This document shows, in pieces, positions 14,576 to 26,966 of a stretch of DNA of 64,000 nucleotides (position 1 is its first letter; each line of letters begins with the position of its first letter). Both the position numbers and the translations under genes were made by a program. Source of the stretch: Eremophila alpestris peregrina (lineage: Eukaryota > Chordata > Aves > Passeriformes > Alaudidae); contig WMCF01000177.1 in assembly GCA_009792885.1 (NCBI GenBank), positions 248,001 through 312,000 of the forward strand, read 5' to 3'. Under the pieces are notes generated by a model, which ran no database searches, was not told where the DNA came from, and worked only from the letters and a program-made list of their open reading frames with translations.

Positions 14576-15349
14576 TAAACTACAGGACACATGTGGTGCA
14601 ATGCCTGTGATGGCAAACGTGGTCTTCCTTGCCAGTTTGGTGGTGCCAAAACCAGTGAAGAGACCAGCACTGTCCCTGTGCTCCCAGTACTCCCCCTGTT
14701 GACTCGTGGACACGTGAAGGAGCGATCCCTTCTTCCATCCAGAGCAGAATACTGTTCTCCCAGGAATCAAGGAGGGAATGAGGATTTTAAATCCAGCCAT
14801 ACCTTGACACGAGCTAAATTAAGGCTGCACAGGTAACTTGGGTTTCACGTTTCCCAAGTGCCTGACCTCAGGCACTCCACATTCTCAGGGGTTTTCCTGC
14901 AAAACTGATCAGTGCTCACAAAATACAACAGAAATATCCCAGATACAAATAACTTAGGTGTAAAGCATTCAGATTTTCCTAGCAAAGGATCCCAAAGGAT
15001 TGATTGTCTGAGTGGTTTAGTACGGGTGTTTGTGAAAGATGCTGTAGCAGCAGGCAGGCATGTCAAGCATTTGATACCTTGAATCTTAAAATGCAGCTTC
15101 CCCACCCAAAGTAAGAAGGAAAAAAGGTTAAAATGTGGAGTTTATAAATCATAACAGGATCAGTGGATGCACAAAACAAAAACTTCACAAAATAGACCTA
15201 CATTTTAAAAACATGGTGAATTCCAATAAAGCTTTTTCCAAGTGCTGCTGATGGACACCAGGCCTTTCAACACAGAGGAAAAATCTCTAAAGCCACCCTG
15301 ATTTATGCAATGATCACATTGCATAAATGATCACAATGATCACAAATAC

Positions 15350-15372
15350 ATAAATAAATAAATAAATAAATA
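15350..15372. repeat. (TAAA)n microsatellite
   Basis: About five to six TAAA units, directly preceded by three imperfect copies of ATGATCACA (about 15310-15342). Confidence 0.85.
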
Positions 15373-16950
15373 TGAAGTTGCATCATCATCGATAGTCCAG
15401 GAAACAAAAGCTTATTAGTTGTGCGCTGGGGCTGCTGAATTCTCTTCCCTGCCATCAGCAGCCTGACTGACAGCTTTCAAAATGGTCTTGGGGATCAAAA
15501 ATTACAGCCAGGAAGAAAAGCAAAGGCTGGGAGAGCATAAGTGAGAGAAAAAGGCATGGAAAACCCTCTTATTTTAATTAAATAAAATGTAAAAATGAGA
15601 AAAGCCATTGAAATGGGTGAGTTTACTCAAGGACATTTGGGGAAATCGTGTGACTGTAGGGTGAGGGGCTGAAAATTATGCTCTTCAGGGATAACACAGT
15701 CTCTGACCTAGCCGGAGTTTATGGATAAGCTCAGATCTGTAAGGTCATGCTTAAGGATTCACAGCCCATCACCGCAGCATCCACACACCTCTCCACGGGA
15801 ACACAACGCTCCCCTGTCATTTCCTAGCAGTCCCACGGGAAAAGAGTCATGAAAACACCTGATCCGGCCAGAAACCCAATTCTCCACCTAGCAATCTATT
15901 TACAGAGCGTTTTATTACAGCGCTTGGTTATCGACTGAGCGAGACACCGCACCAGTTTTCCTCCCGTAGCAGCAAATCTCCTTCCTCTGCCGCTACGTGA
16001 TTATTTTTTTGATCCGCCGATGGGCAGGGACCGCGCTGCAGCGAGGGATGGGAAAGCCATGATTTCTGCTGAGCTCACGCTCCCCACTTTATCAACCTCG
16101 GCTTGATATGGGGATAGGAAAACGTAAATGGAGAAGGAGGAAGCCGATAGAGAGGCAGAAGGGCGGCAAAACGCCCGGCCCCGAACTCACGGCAGGTCCT
16201 AGCGCAGGTCACGTCTGAGGGGGTTTATTTTGGGGGCATAAAGCAAAGGCCGTTTTGGCTACGTTTAGGAAAATTCAAGAAAGAAATTTCGACTGTTTTA
16301 ACCTTCGGAGGAGCAGTGCTCCCACAGGGGTCCGGCGTGCCAGGGTGGGAACTGCCGTGAAGTGCTAAGCAGATCCAGGTATACCTCATTCCGACGGGTG
16401 GGAATGGCTGATGGGTACTCGGGAATGGCTCTGCGTGGCGTACCGGACTGCCGGAGCCCCGGGGCGGCCGCGGGCGATCGCGACCTGCTCCCGTCGCGAT
16501 GTCCACAGCCGTGGCCTCAGGGCTACTGCCACACTCAGCGCTACAGCCCACGGCCCCACTGGTGACACTAGGGACGCGTCTGAGGTAAATCTCCTCCCCC
16601 CCAGGCTGGTTTTTCCATGTTCTGGGTGTCCAACCCACCCGCGATGGGGGTGAGCGGCACGGGGCGGTGAAACCCCGTGCGTGAGGGGAGGGCGCGGGGC
16701 TGCCCCGCACCGCGCACCCACCGGGGGCGGCTGAGGCGGGGAGGATCCCACACCACCGGGGGGACACCGGGCAGACCCCACGACGCCGGGGAGACTCGCC
16801 CTCCTCCGCCGAACAAAGACTCCCGCCGGCCCCGCGATGCTCCGGCGGGGTTCGCCTCACGACCCCCGCCCCGCCGCTCCCACCTCACGCGCGCACCGGA
16901 GGCCCCCGCCCCGCTCCGCTCCGCTCCCCGCTGCCGCCGCCGCCGCTCAC

Positions 16951-17300
16951 CTGGGTGTCGGGGCGCGGCGCATCCCTCGCCCGCAGCCGCCGCCGCCGCC
17001 GCCGCCGCTGAGGGGCGTCCCGAGGGTCGCTGGCTGAAGGAGGTCGGTTCTGAAGAGAGGTCCCGGGGGTCTGTGCTGAGGAGGGTCGGCGCTGAGGGGT
17101 GTCCCGCGGGTCGGCGGCGAAGAGGGTCCCGCGGGTCGGCGCTGCGGGGGAATCGGTGCTAAGGGAGGTCCGGGGGTCCCGGGGGTCGGTGTTGAGAGGG
17201 GTGCCGGTGAAGGGGGGGTGCGGACGGGCGCTCCCGCCGCCTCTGCCGCTGCCGCCGCCCGGGCGCTGCCCGACTGCCCGCGCGCGCGCGCGCCGCCCTC
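16951..17300 (-). other. MYO9A: Candidate MYO9A 5'UTR exon 1
   Basis: On the minus strand the sequence CACCCAG is followed by the donor GTGAGCGG (GT at 16950-16949). This is a strong splice donor inside the CpG island facing left, as expected for a non-coding first exon of MYO9A. A second good donor, GCC followed by GTGAGT, ends a possible alternative exon at 16191. The upstream boundary near 17300 is a guess. Confidence 0.35.
17042..17212. repeat. GC-rich minisatellite in the promoter
   Basis: Roughly six to seven degenerate copies of a 22-27 bp unit resembling GGTCGGCGCTGAGGGGTGTC. Copies vary in length and sequence, so the array is old or strongly diverged. Confidence 0.7.
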
Positions 17301-17399
17301 ACGCGCCCGCCCGGCGGAGGCAGGCAGGGAGCGAGGCGCGCGCACCGCCCCGCCGCGGACACGCCCATGGTGACGCCCCCTGGATACGCCCCCTGGCGT

Positions 17400-17559
17400 T
17401 ACGACGCGGCCGCGGCCGCTTTACGGCAGTGCGCGGCAACCGAGCGGCGGCGGCGGGCGATGAGGCGGCGAGTGAGAGCCGGGGGGACACGGGAGGGGAC
17501 ACGGGAGGGGACGGGGGGAAACGGGGGGACACGGTGGAACATGGTGGGACATGGTGCCG
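17400..17559 (+). other. SENP8: Candidate SENP8 5'UTR exon 1
   Basis: Plus-strand exon candidate at the right side of the CpG island, ending at the donor GCCG followed by GTAAGG (GT at 17560-17561). The SENP8 coding exon begins right after an acceptor at 21545, so an upstream non-coding exon is required and this is the best donor. The start coordinate is arbitrary. The G-rich array at 17481-17526 would lie in this untranslated leader. Confidence 0.45.
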
Positions 17560-20500
17560 GTAAGGTCCCGGCACTGGGCGCAATGCCCGGGAGTCCCGCC
17601 GGCCGCAGCCGTCGGGGGTCGGTGCTGCCCGGCCTCGGGCCCGGAAGCTTCAAGCCCGCGTTTTAAGGGGAAAAAAGGGTAAAATGGGTAAAGTGGTGGA
17701 GGTGTGTTACGGTGCTGGGGTTGGTCTCTGCTCCCTCCCCAGCCAGGCCCTGACCCTGCGCCTGGCCCGGGTGCGCTCTCTCCTGGCCCCGTAATTCGCG
17801 TTTATTCACATGAAAGCAGCGATGGGATGAGCGCGGTGTTCCCAGGGCTGCTGGCGGGCTCTGATCCCGGCACCTGAGCGCCGCGACACGCTCGGGGTCA
17901 GCCTCGGGCTCAGCAACTCGCCCCTCCTCCGTGGGGCGTGGGACACCTCGAATCGCCTCCCCTGACCGAATTCCCACTCCTGACCGAATTCCTGTGACCT
18001 CCAGGACTTTCAGGCAAGTTATATTCCCTCCCCGTGCTTCCTACTGCTCCCTCGATTAGAGCCGTTCTGTGGGAGGTGAGGTGAGTGCATGGGCGTTCGG
18101 GTTAAGGATCTGAGCTGGGATCCCATCGATACGAATCCCACAGGTACCTCTGGGACATTCCCGGTGCCATCGCTCATCCTCAGGCGTTCTGGTCGCTGAG
18201 GGATTTTTTCCTGTTAAACTCCAGGTTTTGGTCAACCTCATCCTGAGGAGCAGAAACCACTGGGTGTTGTTCCTGTGGCTCTTGGTTTCATGCCCTGGGA
18301 GATGCTGTGACACCAAGAGAGGTTCTGAGTTTGGTTGCAGTCTCTGGTTTGGGGAATTTGTCCAGAAAAGAGAAGTTTGGGCATAGTGAGTACAGAGCTT
18401 GGGGTATTTTCTTCTGATTTCAGCACTCATGGTCTGTTGAATCTTCAGAAGAGGAATGTTCTTGTATTATACAGGAATTATAATCTGCAGCTGCAGAGAG
18501 ATTATTTATATTTAACAAAAAAGGAGACAACTACGCTTCCGTTCTGGTTGAGTTGTTTAATTTTCCTCTGGCTCTGTCAGGAACACAAGAGTAAATCCAG
18601 AGATTCAGGTGTTACACAGCCCAGCATTAAATAGAAATTAATGTTCCATGTCTGATCTTGCTCCATTAACAACTATCCAGACATGGTATCTAAACCCCTT
18701 ATTTCCAGGAAAAGTGAACAGAAAATTAAACCATGGGGTCTTTTACTCCTGATCTTTAAAAGATTAAACCTTTTCTGTCCTTTGTCCTGCTCCTTTTTGG
18801 TCTTTCAGGTGACCATTTTCCTATTTACCTCCATGTTCTTTAAATTAGGAACAGGAGTCTAGTGATGAGTCATCTTAAACTATTCACTCTGGAGGTTCTT
18901 AGCACCTTTAATTTATTAAAATAGACTTTAGGAATCCAAGTCATCCTTAGTTCACACTCCCTTTGCTCTGTCACTGCCTTTTTATGCTCAGTTACTAAAG
19001 AGTCTCATTCCTTGGCTCTCAAGTGCCTTCAACAATTACCTGCAGAGGGTTGTTGTCTTTAATGGTGTGAAAATGACTGGTTTGGGGTGTTTTTTGGTCA
19101 AGTGTTGGAAAACACAGGCTTTGCTTTGCATCTGGACACAAAGGAGGCCCATCCATTTATGGATTGAACTGCACTGATGTCAGCAGCTAATTTGTTAGAT
19201 TATTATAACTTCAGTGAGGGAAACTTGACCTCTTGCCCTATTGATGCACCACAGCACCGTTTTCAAATCTGTAAATGAAATGATGGTGTTGGTATTGAAA
19301 TGCTCCTTTTTCTCTCCCTGGTTTCCTCGTCTCAGCATTGGAAATGGGGCAGCTGAAATCCCTTGGAGGAGCTGAGGATTCCAGGGAGTTTGCACAAATT
19401 CCAACTACTAATATGCAAATAAAACAAACCAGCAAGAGACTTGTTGGCAACCTCCAGCCAATGTTCCAGGCCCGTGCCAGTATTTATTCCTATTTTTATG
19501 GAAACTGAACAGAGCGTGCCTGCACCTTCAGGAAGAGTCGTGGCTGTGGCTGAGCAGAGCTGCTCCCAGTCCATGTCGGGATTTAAACACTCCTCAGAGG
19601 CTCAGATCCACTCCTGGCTCCTCTGCAGATCCATCTTTAGCTCTTGTGGGAGGTTCTCCCAAACAAAGCCACCTCACCAGTGGCTTTTCACAACCCCACC
19701 ACGATGTTTTGGTCCTCGCTGCTTACCTGACCTGGCTCTGAGGGAGCCTCCCAAGGGTTTTCCTTGGAGCTGCATGTGGTGAGTCATCCCACGGAACTCA
19801 CAGGCAGTTTCACAAATACCAGATGGCAATAAAATTAAAAGTAGTAGCTAGTGGCAATTAAGCACTTGCATTCTCCTTCCTGACTAGAGCAACCTGCCAA
19901 ATGTCATGACAGAAAAAAAAAGACAACGATGTTTCTGCAGAGTGGAAAATTAACAGAGCACGGGACACACGCTTTCCTCACCCTTAATCCCATTTGGACT
20001 GGAGTGGAAAGCTATTGGCTGGATTTCTACATGTCCAGGAGAAGATGAAGCAGAAAGAACACAATGTAAAGGAAAATTTGGGGCATTTCATGGGCATTTA
20101 CAAGAAGTACTTCAGCAGTGCCCATATTAAACCCCCAAACAGGATGTTTGGAGGATGTCCAGATCTTTAAACCAGGCTATATTCGGGCAGGCTGAGGAGT
20201 TACTGGGATTCTGTTTGGATTTCTTGTTTTTATACTACAAGGGCTTGTACCCCGAGCTTGGAAATAGTGCTCATTAAGGTTGGAAGTGTGTCCAAATACC
20301 ATTGTGTTTGGCTCAGCATAAACAAGGGCTGCTCCCTTCCTCTGTGACTGCTGCTGCTCGGCATCTCCGGGATCCACCAGCCACACATCAATACTCACTG
20401 GCTGTTTCATGCCCCAAACACTCACCTCGGCCCTTCCTTCCCATGTCTTACACATGGACTGTGGCTCATCCTTGCCTGTCACGTGCCAGGGGACCTTGCC

Positions 20501-21545
20501 AAGATTTTTGAGAGATAAATCCCTTAATTTATGCATCCCAGGCCAGGAAGGGTTATTCCTCATGATTCATGTCACAATAGGAAGTGTGAATCTACTTCCT
20601 AGCAGAACACTCCATTTACTTCGTTCCTCCTTATCATGATGGAAAATTGGTGACTTATTTGCAGTGAATCATATTAAAGTGGTCTTATCACTCTGAGCTT
20701 TCACATGAGGCTTTCAGAAATTTGAAGATGTTTCCGTGCTGCCTTTGGGACAGAGGAGGGAAGGGTGAGGCCAAAATCAGCTCCATGTCACCCATGTCCC
20801 ATGTTGTGGCATTTCCAGCCCTGTCCTGGCCAGGAAGGAAGCTAGAGGCTGAGGATACATCACAGCACTGAGGAGCCTGGAAGGACTGCAGGGTATGAGA
20901 GCTAAAGGAAAACCAGGGTAAATACAGGGGCTCTAAATCAAATTTCCCTGTGGAAAATCTCCTAATTCCTACTCTGGCTATGTAGAGAGTTGTCAAAGAT
21001 TCCCATGGTTGGGAACTGGTTTGTTTGTGATCTCATCTTGCTTTGTTTCTCCTTACTCATGGCTGTGCCTCCTGTGCTGGTGGCCCAGCAGGTTCTCCTG
21101 GAACAGGTCATGCCTCTGGCACAGAGCTGGGGCACTCTGTACTTGTAGAATGGGACCATATGTCTGTCAGACAGCCCAGAGAGGTTTTTATTTAGGGGAA
21201 TAGCTGTGATGCAAAGAACTCCAGTGCTTGTCACTGCACAGGTAAAAAACACTGAGACACCCAAACACCACCTGACCTGAATCACTCTGGTTTCTGTGGA
21301 GGAACTGCTCTGAAACTCCTTTGTTGTTCAGAACCTCAGGATAGAAGGTTGGTATCACTGGAGCCACAGCAGGTTGCTGCTCAACCCAATATTTGTGTTC
21401 TCCATCTGCTCATGGTCCTGCCAATTCCCAATCCATTTGGGAATCCTGGGCTCTCTTACTGCTGCTGAGGAGGAACTTGAGGCATTTGTTGGGCTATCCC
21501 AGGTGTGATGCAGTTCCCAACCCGTGTTCCCTTTGTGTGTTGCAG
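17560..21545 (+). other. SENP8: SENP8 5'UTR intron
   Basis: About 4 kb of unique non-coding sequence between the candidate leader exon and the coding exon. The 3' splice site is a pyrimidine-rich tract followed by TTGCAG. No coding exon, RNA gene or recognisable transposon was seen inside. Confidence 0.5.
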
Positions 21546-21570
21546 CTCTGGTTGTCTGGAGCAGTGCAGG

Positions 21571-22209
21571 ATGGATCCCGTGGTTCTCAGCTACATGGAC
21601 AGCCTGCTGAGGCAGTCGGATGTGGCCCTGCTGGAGCCCCCAAACTGGCTCAACGACCACATCATCGGCTTCGCCTTCGAGTACTTCGCCAGCCAGCAGT
21701 TCCAGGAGTTCAGCCACCGTGTTTGCTTCATCAGCCCCGAGGTGGCTCAGTTCATCAAGTGTGCCCTTAGTCAGGAAGAAATAGCCATATTCCTGCAGCC
21801 TCTGGACCTTCTCCGCAAGGAGCTGCTGTTCCTGCCTATCAATGACAACTCCAGCCAGGCTGCTGGGGGCACCCACTGGAGCTTACTGGTTTATTTCAGG
21901 GACAAGAAGTGCTTCTCCCATTATGATTCCCACAGTAAATGCAACTCTGTCCACGCCAAGCAGGTGGCAGGGAAACTGGAGGCCTTTCTGGGGAAAAGAG
22001 GGGGCAAAGCCACCTTTGTGGAGGAGAAGGCGCCGGCACAGCAGAACAGCTACGACTGTGGGATGTATGTGATCTGCAATGCTGAGGCTCTGTGCCACGG
22101 GTACTTCCAGGGCAGGATGGAGCCTCTGCTGCAGCTCCTCACCCCCTCCTACATCACGCAGAAGAGGTCAGAGTGGAAAGCTCTCATCAAGAAACTGGCA
22201 CAGAAGTGA
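21571..22209 (+). CDS. SENP8: SENP8 (NEDP1/DEN1), NEDD8-specific cysteine protease
   Basis: The complete 212-residue protein lies in one exon, the same length as human SENP8. It belongs to peptidase family C48 (Ulp1/SENP fold). It cleaves the C-terminal tail of the NEDD8 precursor and removes NEDD8 from neddylated proteins such as cullins, in nucleus and cytoplasm. The catalytic triad is visible and at the expected positions: His102 in GTHWSLL, Asp119 in HYDSHS and Cys163 in SYDCGMY, with Trp26 in PPNWLND. The start ATG at 21571 follows the acceptor ending at 21545 by 25 bases. Two earlier in-frame residues from an upstream ATG at 21505 lie in the intron and are ignored. The single coding exon with spliced 5'UTR is the known architecture. 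No frameshift or missing motif. Confidence 0.97.
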   Translation: MDPVVLSYMDSLLRQSDVALLEPPNWLNDHIIGFAFEYFASQQFQEFSHRVCFISPEVAQFIKCALSQEEIAIFLQPLDLLRKELLFLPINDNSSQAAGGTHWSLLVYFRDKKCFSHYDSHSKCNSVHAKQVAGKLEAFLGKRGGKATFVEEKAPAQQNSYDCGMYVICNAEALCHGYFQGRMEPLLQLLTPSYITQKRSEWKALIKKLAQK

Positions 22210-23774
22210 TGGGGATGCTCCTGCAGCCCCCCAAAAACTGCCTTCCCAGTCCAAGAGGGAGCACCCCCAGTGCCTGAGGGAATGCCCATGCGCAGGATTG
22301 TCCCAAAGAAAAAGAATGTAACCCCTCTAGCATGGCTACACCCCCCAAACACCCCATTCCCTCCAGGAAAAGCCTTACTCTCCTCTCAAAATCACTGGCC
22401 TTTCAACTTCTAATGACAAAAGTCACTTTGCTTTCAAAGAAACCCTCTCCATGGTCAAATTTGACAGTAATCACTGCGGCAAAACAGGTTGCTAAAGAGA
22501 CTTCTCCACCTGTGCCCAGCAGGCAACACACCCTCATTAGGTGGCTTTAGTTGGCTCCAGGCATTGTCCTTCCAAGCCAGGTTTAGCAAATGCTCTTTAA
22601 ACCCAAGCCCCCGAGTGCTTTATCATGGACAGATCTAGTTTGTGCCTCCTGCTAATGGTATTGGAGCAATGTGGGATTTAGCAGCCAGGATTCTGTACCC
22701 CTGAAAGCCTGACATTGAGATGTCACTGCAAAAAGAGGAGACTGCAAATGAGATGCTACAATTAATTTAAGAACAGGGCAAAATCAAAGTCAGTTTTCAT
22801 CAGCCAGGTGCTCCTAGGCCACACAGCGATGGCTTTTTTTGGTCCCCCGCCCCTGCTTGTTCTTATTGCAAATTAAAACCCGACTCTGAACTGCTGGAAG
22901 ATTAATAGGAAGCTGAGAAAGCCAGTCCTAGGAAAAGAAACTTAATTGAGATGAAAAGCAACACTCACTCTTTGAAGTTTGGGGGTTTTCATTAGGATTT
23001 TAGGTCGTCTCTGTGCAGGGAGGGTTCGTCAGTGCTCCCCAGCCCTTGTTAGCGGTCGCTGCTCTAACACAAAACCAGTTCTGTTACTTGAGAGAAAAAA
23101 AAAACCACACCAGGGAGAACAAAAGGACAGAGTTTGAGGTATAAAAGCCAAAGATAACTGTGGGCTCCTTGAAGTCCTTAATGCACTTCAGAAAACTGAA
23201 ACACTTCTCTTCCTGTGCTGGATAATGGCTGGGATCCAAGAGTGGATCCTCTCCTTAAAGACAGGCTTAGCAGTGTGGAAAATAGAAATTAAACTGAGAT
23301 GTCATTGCAGGATAAGGAATAATCTCTCACCTGGTGAGAAGCAAAGAGCAGGTTGCTCAGGTGGCGTCTAGCAAAACAACCACACCCCTACCTGAGAAGG
23401 GAAATCCGGGTTAAATACAAGCCTTGAGGAAGGATTGTTTAACCTGGAGCTCTTCACCACAGTGTGTGCAGCAGCACAGCACTGAGGGGATTGAGGCCTT
23501 CACCTTCCCTTGCTCCAAGTGAAAGTCAAGAAATCAGCCCAGATTGCCCAAAAACACCCTCATGGCAGCACTGGGGCCTGACAAGGGTCGGGCCCGTTCC
23601 CCTCCCTCCTAACACTGCCTGGACAGGAGAGCAGCCTTCAGCACCAGCCCTCCCTGGAAAACCCACTCAGCTGGAGCCAGAAAGGGATCCAGCCACTTGC
23701 TGAAGGGGATTCCCTTTGGACTCTGAGGGGCTTTGCCAGAGAAACATCACTGCCACTCCCAAATCCTGAATAAA
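22210..23774 (+). other. SENP8: SENP8 3'UTR and downstream sequence
   Basis: Non-coding sequence after the SENP8 stop. ATTAAA at 22872-22877 and AATAAA at 23769-23774 are the clearest poly(A) signals. The latter gives a 3'UTR of about 1.6 kb. Which is used cannot be told from sequence. Confidence 0.45.
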
Positions 23775-25150
23775 ACTCAGACCAAACTGTGTGCTTCCCA
23801 CTCGTCCAGTCCTTGGTGTCCCTGCTAATGCTGTGCCACGGAGTGTCACAGCATGATGGCTGACTCATCTGTCTGACAGGGCCTTCTTGGATGATTTAAT
23901 CTCCCAATCCTATTTTTAGAGGTTGGCTCGGGCTGGGGAGGGAGGAATAAGAAAAGGTGGGTGTGACATGGGGAACAGCAGGGGAATTTGAGGGCTGGGG
24001 CTGTGCTCATCCAGCACCACCCTGTGCTCCTCATCCCTGCTTCCAGGCCAACAAGGTGAGCATCCAGGGACATTCCCTGCACCTGAGGCTTTTACGTGGC
24101 ATTTCTTTACACAAAGAAAAGCAAATAGGCTCAAGCAAGGCGTCATTGGGAGAGCCAACATGCACCAAACTGGGCAGGCAGAGACCAGCTGGGAAACAAA
24201 ACCAGAGCCTGGCAACCACATCCTGGCAGCAGGGACCCCCCAAAGCACACTGGGGCTTCATCCCAGTGCTCCTCCAAACCTCCTACATGTCACTGCACCC
24301 ATGGCTTGTCCCACCAGAGTCCTGAGAGGAGACTGCATTCCTGGCTCAGGCTCAGCACAGGGACCCAAGCACCTGCTGTTGAAGCACCCAGCAAACACCA
24401 GGCTGGGCACATCAGACCAAACCCCCCCAAATCCTCAACTTCTAAATCTCTTTTTGGGGCCAAGAGCCCCATTTAGAGGCTGGACCCACTAAACACCAAC
24501 TTGTTTGTTGGAAAAACAACCCTAAACCCATTTCCACCGGGTAAACGAGCTGGGTGAGTCCCTGGCAGGGACAGGATGGCGCCTTTCATCCTCCAGGTCA
24601 CCCACGGAATCAAAGGCTCCGACAGCCCCATAATGCCAGGGCTTTGAAGAAACCAGACCATCCTCCCAGGCACCCCGGGGTGCTAAATCCCGCCCAAAAC
24701 AGGTGACACCACCTCTGTCCCTACTTAACCAGTGCCACCGTGGTTTTCAAGTTGTGCCGTTTTCACGCATTTTGCTGCATGGGCCAGGCCGGGGAAAGAA
24801 GTGCAATTTTGTGGATGTGCAGGGAGGAGGGGGAGGAGAAGGAGGAAGGCTCACCCTGCCCACCCCGGCAGGGTGGGGCTCCAACTCCGCTCCTTGCCCC
24901 GGCACCGCTGTTCCCAGGGTGGCCCTGCCACCAGCGCGTCACATCCCGCAGTCTCTGCTGCCACCTAGTGCAACAAGCTCCTTGGCGCCTCCATCGGGAT
25001 CAGTCGTGTTCCCTTGTCCCCACGAAAGGATAGATTGTCCCCATGTCATCCACGTCCTGAAGGGACACTGGGACAGCACAGATTTTGGGGTGCTGGGCTT
25101 TGGGGCTCACAGCCTAGCACTGCTCTGGAGGACAGTGATGAAAGACAGTG
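23775..25150. other. SENP8-GRAMD2A intergenic region
   Basis: About 1.4 kb between the 3' ends of two convergent genes. Nothing recognisable: open frames here lack homology signatures and are GC-driven. Confidence 0.5.
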
Positions 25151-25170
25151 ATGTGCTAGAAAATCCTGGG

Positions 25171-25176
25171 TTTATT
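25171..25176 (-). terminator. GRAMD2A: GRAMD2A poly(A) signal
   Basis: TTTATT on the plus strand is AATAAA on the GRAMD2A strand, about 1.5 kb past the stop codon. This defines a probable 3'UTR of 25150-26661. Confidence 0.55.
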
Positions 25177-26661
25177 TTCATTTCATTTAAAAGCCGTCCC
25201 AAGCCCGGAGCGAGCAGCGAGCTCTTCCCCAGGGCACCAGGATTTGGCCCCGTCAGCACTTGTAGTTCCCAAAAAAAACCAGGAAAGGAATCCCAAAGGA
25301 ATCACACAGGTATCACCTGCTGTGGGACAATCCTGTGGGACAAAGCCTGCAGCACTCAGCTCCATGCAGTGACAAGGTTAACATGAACCAGGGCACAGAC
25401 ACTGCACTCTGGGACATTCCCCAGGGCCAGCCATGGGCTCCTTTCCAACGTCTTACTGGGGCAAGCAGGACTAATGAAGTCCACTGGTGCCAGGTGTGGA
25501 ACCCAGCGAGGACACCTGGTCTGGGGGACCTTAAAGTGCTTTGCAAGGGATACACACACACCCATACCCTCTCTGAGCCTGGTGCTCCAGGACAGAAGGG
25601 CTGGGGGGCCCTGCCTTGTACCCCCAACCTTGTGTGTGGGATAAATAACACCCCACAGGGCTAGTGGGCCCTTTCTCCCCATCCCCACAGATCCCTGTCT
25701 TGAGGGCCATTCCTCCAGGCACATTCCAGGGATACTGAGACAGGGACAAACAGGTGGGTCCTCCCAGAGCAGCAGTGGCAACTCATCCATATTTCTGGGG
25801 GTTCCTGATGAGCCCAAGGTCATCTTTTAACAAGAAAAAACCAAGCCTGAAATAAAAACCAGCATCCATTTTAGCAGCAAGTCCTAAGGGAAGATCCAAG
25901 TGCTCGGCAGCTCTGAGCCGTTGTCCGGTGCTACAGCACAGCAGTGTCCCAGGGAGAAAACAGGTTTCCAGTGGGATGGGGAGTTGGCACTGGTGGCCAG
26001 AACCTGGATGGAAAGTCCCACCAGGAGCAAGTGCCCAAAGGAGGAGAGAAAATACTTGGTCCCATTTTACCGTCTGAGAAAAAGCCGGACCACATGTAAC
26101 AGCCACGGTTGGGAGGACACAGCAGCAGGATCCGTGGGCAGGGTGCCACCACCTCAGTGTCCATCCTCAGCCAGCGCCCAGGGAACGGTCACCTGCAAGC
26201 AGGGAGTGGGGTAACATGGGATGAGTGACTGCAGAGGCTCCACATCCCAATCCCGGTGCCTTCTGATGTCCTCAGCCCAAGGAGATTCCCCTCCTGTCCA
26301 TCCCATGCTGATGCCCATGGCCTTCACCCCCAGGCACAGCCCAGATCCAACGAGATGTCCTGGTGCTTCCCACAACTGGAGAACCAGTCCCAAACCAAAG
26401 AGGAAACCTCTTCCCAAGCTCCATAATCCCAGGGACAGCAGAGCTTCCCAGTCACTCAAGCCAGCCGTTGATGGGATCACCTCTGATGTGAAGATGGCGC
26501 CGTGGGTTCTGTCACTGGCCAGCCCAACAGCAGGCCCAGGATAAGGGACAAAGCATTCCTTAGACATCACAGAGCTGAGCCATTCCTCTCTGCACCCACA
26601 TTCCATCAAGTCCTCCACTCACAGCACGACCTGTGTGTCCCAAAACGTCCTTGAGGGTCCC

Positions 26662-26773
26662 TCACCTCCTGTGCCCACGGGAGAGGTAATCCCGGTTCAG
26701 AGAGCAGAGCTGCTGCTCCAGACGGAAGATGCGGAACGCCAGGTACGAGGAGGACACGACCAGGAGACAGATC
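26662..26773 (-). CDS. GRAMD2A: GRAMD2A exon 12 (last coding, residues 304-339)
   Basis: Acceptor CTCCCAG precedes 26773. The exon encodes the second half of the hydrophobic anchor (ICLLVVSSSYLAFR) and the tail RLEQQLCSL...GHRR, ending at TGA (26664-26662). It is highly similar to the mammalian C-terminus. Confidence 0.95.
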
Positions 26774-26866
26774 CTGGGAGCAGAGGAACAAGCCAAACAC
26801 CCAGCTGAGACTGAGACCAACCTTCCCAATGTCCCCCCAGCTTCCCTGTGCCCTTGGCACACTTAC

Positions 26867-26966
26867 AGCACGATGAAGATCTTCAAGAGCTGGTAGTCGG
26901 AGGGTCTCAGCTCTGCCACACAGCTCTGCTCCACCTCCAGCTCTTCCTCAGTATTTATTGCACTTT
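26867..26966 (-). CDS. GRAMD2A: GRAMD2A exon 11 (residues 270-303)
   Basis: A 100-bp exon between acceptor CTTTCAG and donor GTAAGTG. It encodes an acidic stretch (TEEELEVEQ) and the start of the membrane segment (LLKIFIV). Split codons on both sides rejoin correctly. Confidence 0.93.

Larger units (their letters stand above)
1..16190 (-). other. MYO9A: Probable MYO9A first intron (no coding exon seen)
   Basis: About 16 kb of AT-richer sequence without any open frame that resembles a known protein on either strand. It lies left of a CpG island whose other side starts SENP8. In vertebrates MYO9A (unconventional myosin IXA with a RhoGAP domain) lies head-to-head with SENP8, so this is most simply the long first intron of MYO9A on the minus strand. 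That is inference from synteny: no MYO9A coding exon is visible. The stretch holds two CR1 fragments, several homopolymers, a TAAA microsatellite and a cluster of GATA motifs, listed separately. Otherwise I see only unique non-coding sequence. Confidence 0.5.
16200..17660. promoter_or_regulatory. CpG island, bidirectional MYO9A/SENP8 promoter
   Basis: A strong rise in GC and CpG content starts at about 16.2 kb and ends near 17.66 kb. It contains a (CCG)n run (about 16987-17007), a CG dinucleotide run (17279-17292), an imperfect minisatellite (17042-17212) and a G-tract array (17481-17526). Candidate 5'UTR exons with good donor sites leave in both directions: minus-strand donors after 16951 and 16191, and a plus-strand donor after 17559. 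This fits the divergent MYO9A-SENP8 arrangement known in vertebrates. No TATA box was seen. The transcription starts are not determined. Confidence 0.75.
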
